From: Lithospermum erythrorhizon
Taxonomy: Eukaryota > Streptophyta > Magnoliopsida > Boraginales > Boraginaceae
Assembly (NCBI GenBank): GCA_019722365.1
Contig: JADFUC010000887.1
Coordinates: forward strand, 62,001 to 126,000
DNA: 64,000 bases
Direction: 5' to 3'
Below are positions 57,663 through 64,000 of the stretch, one piece after another. Position 1 is the first letter of the stretch; the number at the start of each line of letters is the position of its first letter. Both the position numbers and the translations under genes were made by a program. The notes beneath the pieces are model-generated. The model was not told the DNA's origin, did no database searches, and saw nothing but the letters and a program-made list of their open reading frames with translations.

Positions 57663-58837
57663 TATAATAACCCATTCGTTGAAAAAAAAAATTTAATTTT
57701 TACGATTAAGTAGGTGGGACCGAGGGATAGTATAAATAATTTCGATGATGATATTATGTGCATTAAAATTGCAGGCGAATTACATTTATAATTTAGTAGT
57801 TTTTCCATGGAAAATTTTATCTTTGAAGCCGGGTTCGTGGAATTTAAATACGATAAGCGGAGGAGTAAAGGAAACCGAGCGGGACTCGGGAGTTTTTAAA
57901 TATCTAGTCGAGCTTATCTTCCACATCATCATTTTGAGATCATCTTCTTTTACAGCTAGCCTACTCCCAGGGCGAAGATAAGCCCCCTCCCCACCCGAAA
58001 ATTTCTTCTTCCATTTCAGCTCTTGATTGTCATTTCGAGCTTCAGAATCGTTTGTAAAATATCGTTCTCCCATTCGTTCTCTCTTGAGTTAAAGGTAAAG
58101 TTCGAGAGTCTTTTTGAAGATATTTGCTTGGGTTTTGACATGGTTGACTTTTCCATAATTCAATTTTTATGATGAATCTTGAAAGTTGGTTATGGGTTAC
58201 GTGGCCATTATCTCAGTGATTAATTCGTGATTTAAGTGGTTTGAGGTTATGGTGAGTTGACTTTTAGGTTTTTGAGTTGACTTTTACGGGTGATATTTTT
58301 CTAAGACTTTAAATATATAGGAGGATATGTTGGGACCTTATTATAGTTATTGTGATATTAAATTGGTGATTTAAAATTGATTAAAAGCTGATTAGAGTTG
58401 AAAAAGTGTTAATTCAAGTTGAGTTATAATTGATATTTGAATTATAGGTTGTTAATTATGGACCTGCTGATTAACTAGAATGACTTATAAGTTGATTTGT
58501 AATGATTAGATAAGGTTAGGAATTTAGCGGGGGATCGATTGGGTTGTGTCCGATGGGAGTATAATTCGATAGTTTATCCATCATGTTAGACTATTTAGAG
58601 ATAGTTCCCCTAAGAGTTGGTTATGTATCCTCTAGAACGCCGGTATAGTAACTTAGTAGGTCTTGATTACATACTTTAAGATTGTTGTTTAGGCGTTGAT
58701 GCGTGGAAAAGAGCCGGAGTTACACTTGATTGTCTTCGCGAAGGTTTTTTGCGAGTAGCTAAGCGGATGTGAGTACTTATCTCGCGGGTGTTACTTTACG
58801 TACTTACTTTAAATTGTGTGAGCGTGTTATTTAATAT

Positions 58838-58975
58838 GATTATGTGAGGAATGATATCTGATATTATTATGATATGATTATGTGAGAGGAATGATATACA
58901 TGTTATTGTGTGTTATGATTACGTGAGAATGATATACATGCTTAATTGTTATATGATTATGTGATTATATTACGT
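58838..58975. repeat. Short tandem 'tatgattatgtgag' repeats in LTR copy C
   Basis: Four imperfect units of about 35-40 bp each contain 'tatgattatgtga' and 'aatgatatacatg'. The same sub-repeats occur in copy B at 61,800-61,930 and, inverted, in copy A near 49,460-49,560. Confidence 0.7.
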
Positions 58976-59306
58976 GGCGTTGAAGATTGCTTGAGGTAAG
59001 TAATGGCTGAACTGCGACATATTTACGATTTACGTGGCCACAATAGGCACTTGGAGTTACGTGGCACTTTGTCGTGACATGATTTTACGTAAGCTTTACA
59101 GCGTATTGTGTTTTGACTTTACGATTGTGAGATGTTTTAGCTGTGCGCTTGGATATTGTTTGGGAGTAGAGTAGGATTTATTAAGAGGTGATGGTTAGAG
59201 TTATGTATGACTTGAGGGAGACTTAGTGCTCAGGGATTTGACCTATGTTGGGATGATTAGGGGTTAGGTGATATAAGCACCCTTGCGGGATATGCGACGA
59301 TATGTG

Positions 59307-59545
59307 CACTTATACTTAATTAACATAAGTGCGATTGTGCCTTATACTTGGTGTATAAGAGCGGTGTGCCTTATACTTAGTGTATAAGGCGGTGTGCCTT
59401 ATACTTAAGTGTAATAGGCGGGCGTGCCTTTATACTTAATGTATGAGTGCGATGGCTCACTTTATCTTTTTGTGTATAAGTCTTGATTGTGCACTTATAC
59501 TTTATTGTGTAAAGTGCGGTTTTGGCCTTATCTTTGCGGTATAAA
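59307..59545. repeat. Palindromic short-repeat array in LTR copy C
   Basis: Seven or so units of CTTATACTTAGTGTATAAG type are separated by 'gcggtgtgc'. The cleanest are 59,341-59,359 and 59,370-59,388, period about 29 bp. Outer units are eroded. Confidence 0.87.
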
Positions 59546-60395
59546 TCTTGAATTGATTATTGATTTAGTCCGTTTCCACTGCGGGTAGGCAGTTGAGCGT
59601 ATCTTGGCATTAGAGGTTGGTATCTTGGTAGGGGATACTTAAAGAGATATGAAAGAGGTTTGATGACTAGAGTTTAAGTCATTGTTAGAGCCTCTTGATT
59701 TCTTTATGGAATTGTGTGTGTTTCTTTGAGAAATTTTCTATTATATCTTAACTGTATTATATACGAGATTTCCGTGGAATCGTGTTGTATGACACTTTTT
59801 AGGTAGTCCCTAGATATATGTATTTCATTCATATATGACTATTATATTATTGATTGACTCGTTCCGTATGGTAAGTTCACCTGTGTTAAGTTTCACTAAA
59901 CTGGCGAACACACGCCCATAGCATTGGGCTGACATTCGTTTGTGTGCTAGGTTGTGAGACGGCCGGTTGAACTGAAATTTGTTTGAGAGTTTTGTTCAGT
60001 GGCTAGGTGGCGTCGGGTGGCGGAAGGGATCCTCGCGATCCCCGATTTTGATGTGTTGCCAAATTTGTTTTGATTGTTGTAGTGTCCTTTTGAAACTTTA
60101 ACAGCCGGCGGTTGTCATTTTTGTATTAAAGTCACAGTACTTACTCTCTTTTGCTTTTACCCGACATTACTTTATTTGGGATATGTTGTGTATATATATG
60201 GGTTGGTCATTGGAAATGTCGGTGATGGAGTATAAATTTTACAAACTGTTTTGTTTGGGAAACTTGACTGTGATCACATTTTTAGATGAAGCGAATTGTA
60301 TTTTTAAGGCGGGTAATCCGTCGGTTTGGTGACTCTGGTGTTCCGGATTTTAATGACTCTCACCTCAGGGCGGCCGACCTGGGCGGGTCGTTACA

Positions 60396-60548
60396 TTTTG
60401 AATCGTCAAAATCGGAGGTATAATGAAGCGGGGAAATAGATTTTAAGTTTGACCATCGTGACCGTATGCTCGATGAGGAGGTCTCGATGGAGTCGCGGTA
60501 AGGGTCATGATAGATCCGCGATGGATCGGAGTTTGACCTGCAGCCAAG
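60396..60548. other. Junction between two LTR copies
   Basis: 153 bp of unrelated sequence separates the end of copy C from the start of copy B. No primer binding site or coding motif is visible. Confidence 0.5.
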
Positions 60549-63500
60549 TGTAATAACCCGTTCCGTACTAATATTCTTGTAATGGTATACTAGTTCTTTC
60601 GAGGAGAAATCAAAAGAAAAATTTGAATAGTAGGTAGAAATGTTAATGTTTGGAAGTTGGTTGTCGAGATAAGTTAAAGCGAGAGGTATTGATGAATAAA
60701 CTTTTCGGGTTGTCACCCGGTTGGACTATTGGGCGACCATTTAAGTCCATAAACCAGCCAATGCCCCAAGCATGACCCGTTTCTTAAATGCTTAGCTACG
60801 GCGCGAGGCGTCTCGATGGGGCTCACTCACTCGCTTTAATTTTTTCTTCGATTTCTCTTCCCATCTCCGCGAGCTTTGGACCTGTAATTTCTTGAGTTTC
60901 TCTACCATTCGTCCTCTCTACGTTTGAGGTAAAAGGTCCACGATCTTTTTGAGTATTTTGTGAGTTCGGTCGAGTTGACTTTTTTGTTGACTTTTTGTAT
61001 TTCGAATTTTATTGCTACAATCGATTCTTGGGTTCTAAATTAGTTATTCTTGAGTTGAAATTACGTGTTTTGATGTGGAATTTCGGACGTTTTAGGGCCG
61101 TTGACTTTTTGGAATTTTGGGTTGACTTCGGTTTTTATGAGATATTATTGAATATAATTATTATTTAGGCTTAGATTATAATATAAGAGTTGATGATAAT
61201 CGATATTTGGGGTAGAAAGTGTTGTTATAGTTGAGTTGACTTTTGAGTTGATTTTGGGTTGACTTTTTCTAAAATGTTGTTGAGAGTATAAATATGTTAT
61301 TGGACCTTTATTGTGATTGTTTTGAGGTGAAATTATGAATTATAAGTTGTTGGAGAATATATGTTGAGAGTGGTTATTAGATTTTGAGTAGTAAGGAGCT
61401 TTGGATTAGAGGTTGTTAGAAATGGCTTAATAAATTGGAAAATTTGAAATTTGGGTTAGTGAAATTGGTTGAAAATGTTAGTATTTTGGTTAAGATGTTG
61501 ACCCGATTATGGGATTTAGTCGGATAGTTGAAATTCGTCATTTAATAGTCTTTGAACATAATTAGCAATGTCCCCATACTTAAGTTGTTAATTTGTGAAA
61601 ATAGGTTGAAAAATCGAAATTAATTGAGATAAAGGATTAAAATTGTTGTGAGTAGTAATTGTAATTTGGTGTTTTGATTGACGGAACACAGGAAGCACTT
61701 GGATCGATTAGGCAGGGCGTTTCGATTGCTAACGAGGTGAGTATACCCGCGGGTGCTACTTTACGTACTTATTTTAGAATTATTGTGAGCGTGTCATTGT
61801 GGTATGATTAATGTGAATGGTATTATCATGTTATTGTGGTATGATTATGTGAGAATGAAGCATACATGTAATTGTTGTATGATTATGTGTGATTTATTTG
61901 TGTGAACGTAATATGATTATGCGATTGTGATACGTAGGCGTTGAAGATTTGCTTGAGGTAAGTAATAGCTTAACTCAGTGACTATGTTAACTTTGTGTTG
62001 CGTGGCCTTGTCGACGCTGTTGTATTTTTACGTGACCTTAGAAGCACTGTGTATTTTTGTGTCGGCACTTATGTATTTACGTGGCCTTGTCGGCGGTTTG
62101 GCAGTTAATTTATGATTGCAGATGTTTTAGCTGTGCTTTGATATTGTTTGAGAGTAGAGTAGTTGGTTGTTTGGGAGGTGTTGGTTGGAGTTATGCGTGA
62201 CTTTGAGGGTGACTTGAGTATTAGAGATGACCTGGTAGGATGATTAAGGGTTAAGTGACTACTTCCTTGCGAGGATATGTGGCGTGTTGGCCTTATACTT
62301 CGGTATAAGTGCGGTGAATCTATTATCACTTTGCTATATTGCATTGTGGGTGTTGGCCTTATCGCCGGTATAGAATGCGGTGAGATCTATTATCGACTTT
62401 TCTTTATGTGTATTGTCGGTGTTGGCACTTATACTTCGGTATAAGTGCGGTCACGATCTAATATCCACTTTGCTATGGCCAAAATTGTCGGTGTTGGCGC
62501 CTGCTTCGGTATAAGTGCGGTGAGATCTATGTCGCTTTGCTATGTGCATTGTCGGTGTTGGCCTTGTACTTTGGTATAAGTGTAGTGTGAGATCTATTGC
62601 TCCGGCTTTCTTTGTGTGCATTGTTGGTGTTGGCCTTATACTTTCTGATATAAGTGCGGCGTTTATAGGCGATTGGTCCATTCTAACGGGTAAAACAGTT
62701 GAGCATATCTTGCGTTAGAGTTGAGCCCATAGTTGTGGAGATATGAGAGATAGATGTTTGATGACTAGAGTTATAGTCGTTGTTGAGGTCTACATGATTT
62801 TGTTACGGGTGATGGTGTGCTTATTGAGACTTTTGTATTATATCTTGACATGTTATTTAAATTTTCTATGGTGGTATGATCGGTTTATGACTTATTTGTG
62901 GTTATAGATATTTGTCGGCGATTATACTAGATGTTGCCTTGATGAAATTATGTGAATTAGGTTTCGGTTGTTTATTGATAATATTATCGATTTTCTTGTG
63001 GATCCCCAGAGTTGATATTAATCGTTATACATCCTTTAAGATTAAAAAGTTGAGTTGGTTAATGGTTGAGATAACTTTTGAATGAGGGCATTAGGTATAA
63101 AAATTATAAACCGACGTTCATGCTAATCTATAGGCGATGTTGATGATATTTTATATATATATAGTGGAAAGTTGGATTGACGTGTTAGTAGGTTGTGATC
63201 TAACCCACGGCGTTGATACCATTGAGGGTGAAAAGTTCCGTAGACTAAATGAAGAATTTGGTGAGATAATTTTGTACTTAAATTATCTTGATTTAAAATA
63301 TCGTTGCTCGGTTGTATTAAGATAATGATACGATTTGGAGGTTAACATGATATTAAACATTTAGATATCGTAGGAGGTGTGCGACTATAATTAGGAGTAG
63401 CACTTTAAAGATGAACTAAAGATAAGTGGTTGAGTTGTGTATGCTTGAGTTATGAGATGTTGAGATATATGTTTGAGTTGTTGTATGTTTGAGTTGTATA

Positions 63501-64000
63501 TTATGTCGGGAATTAGCTATACTTAAGGAAGATAACAAATAGAGAGATATCTCCTGTGATTAAGGTGTACTGTGAGTAAGTTGTTGACGTGGTGTGGATT
63601 TGTCGGTGTTAATCGGAAAGCCATTAAGGAAAGATTTATCTTCAGAGAGGAAGCATGCCAAAACTCCTTCTTGGGTGGATAGTCGTTAAATGGGTAAAGT
63701 CTTGAATTATCTTTTGTTTGTATAAGTGGTGGTAGGTTAATACGTAATATTTGTATTAATTTCGGCTTTTAGGCGACTCCCATTCCACATGGTGCGTTTA
63801 TGTCTAGGTTGTTCTGGGATGACCGAGATGCATTGGCCGAATGGCTAGCATTACTACCCGTGGAGGTGGCGATAATTGTTGGCAGAAGGCCTCGGCGGTC
63901 ATACTTTTATATTCTTTGGAGTTTTTGTTGTACTTAATAATTATTGTTGTCTCGAGTTGTAAAACAAGTTGTGTGATGTTGTATTTATATTATTACTTTT
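60549..64000 (+). mobile_element. Long terminal-repeat copy B (plus orientation, runs off window)
   Basis: It starts 'tgtaataacccgttccgtac' and matches the inverse of copy A along its length. It reaches the window end while still matching, so its 3' end is outside. The 62-codon open frame at 63,137-63,325 aligns to a non-coding part of copy A and is not a gene. A leader-like 'ccgcgagctttggacctgta' block near 60,866 and phrases rich in 'gttgacttt' (61,090-61,270) are shared with both other copies. Confidence 0.74.
62286..62660. repeat. Six-unit tandem array with an embedded palindrome in LTR copy B
   Basis: Units start with 'gttggc' at 62,286, 62,352, 62,421, 62,493, 62,557 and 62,629, so lengths are 66, 69, 72, 64 and 72 bp. 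Most units hold 'cttatacttcggtataagtg', a palindrome with a 2-4 base loop, then 'cggtgagatctatt' and 'gtgcattgtcggt'. Copies A and C have the shorter 30-bp unit at the equivalent place. Confidence 0.9.

Larger units (their letters stand above)
57663..60395 (+). mobile_element. Solo LTR copy C of the same family (2.73 kb)
   Basis: The start 'tataataacccattcgt' aligns with 'tgtaataacccgttccgt' of copy B. The end 'gggcgggtcgttaca' is the inverted form expected of the family terminus (TGTAAYRACCC...GGGTCGTTACA). Shared blocks with copy B include 58,070-58,150 with 60,900-60,990, 58,780-58,830 with 61,740-61,790, 'cgttgaagattgcttgaggt' at 58,980 and 61,940, and 59,585-59,700 with 62,690-62,800. 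No internal region follows, so it is probably a solo LTR. A 5-bp target-site duplication is not evident. Confidence 0.72.

Noticed and set aside
60360..60716. 118-codon minus-strand ORF sharing an 'NISTE.VIT' segment with a 74-codon ORF at 50,996-51,220
   Set aside because: The match is due to the shared LTR start (tgtaataaccc...) in copies A and B, read in an open frame by chance, not to a protein family.
57663..64000. A full-length retrotransposon with copies C and B as its two LTRs
   Set aside because: Only 153 bp separate them and no coding sequence or primer site lies between; their lengths and repeat arrays differ, so they are better read as separate insertions.
1..64000. tRNA or rRNA genes
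   Set aside because: No cloverleaf with A and B boxes and no rRNA-like block was recognised on either strand by eye; a tRNA scan was not possible here.

Overview
This is nuclear plant DNA, most likely from a eudicot. Protein-coding genes are split by AT-rich introns with ordinary GT-AG junctions, and most of the window is decayed LTR retrotransposon and DNA transposon sequence. The Tat/Retand-like Gypsy elements, with an antisense ORF downstream of pol, and the Stowaway-like MITEs would suit Caryophyllales (for example a Silene-like genome). That placement is an inference. Nothing prokaryotic is present.

Only two host genes can be supported, and both look intact. A FRIGIDA-like gene lies on the minus strand (start 22,973, stop 19,040, three exons, 606 aa). 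A short tRNase Z gene lies on the plus strand (start 41,847 or 41,862, stop 46,052, eight exons, 290-295 aa). In both, all exon junctions join in frame.

Layout. 1-7.3 kb: decayed SIRE-like Copia element on the plus strand (gag, integrase, RT, RNase H, then an extra env-position ORF). 7.3-8.7 kb: LTR-like tract. 8.7-15.9 kb: a Retand-like Gypsy element on the minus strand (gag 15.9-15.1, CCHC-like motif near 15.0, RT 13.8-13.2, RNase H, integrase to 11.3), followed by an antisense ORF at 8.8-10.4 kb on the plus strand. 16-19 kb: AT-rich spacer with an 80-bp tandem duplication. 19.0-23.0 kb: FRIGIDA-like gene. 23-25.2 kb: spacer with a 0.6-kb terminal-inverted-repeat element and a long (TA)n tract. 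25.3-33.1 kb: a second copy of the same Retand-like family in the opposite orientation, broken by an inserted LTR at 28.7-29.6 kb and again carrying an antisense ORF (31.8-32.5 kb). 33.2-38.6 kb: AT-rich LTR debris, including a relative of the 28.7-kb LTR at 37.5-38.5 kb. 38.65-39.25 kb: LINE zinc-binding fragment on the minus strand. 39.3-41.8 kb: unrecognised spacer. 41.8-46.1 kb: tRNase Z gene. 46.15-46.3 kb: mini-LTR with a tRNA-Met primer binding site. 47.4-51.1 kb and 60.5-64.0 kb: two inverted copies of one long terminal-repeat sequence, with a third, related solo LTR at 57.7-60.4 kb. Between them, at 51,415-56,580, sits a complete Mutator-like element (MULE) with ~243-bp terminal inverted repeats and a perfect 9-bp target-site duplication, though its transposase is a pseudogene.

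The most notable structures are the bounded MULE with an opposite-strand second ORF, the arrays of short palindromes inside the long terminal repeats, and the antisense ORF kept in both Retand-like copies. All homology statements are by eye; no search was run.
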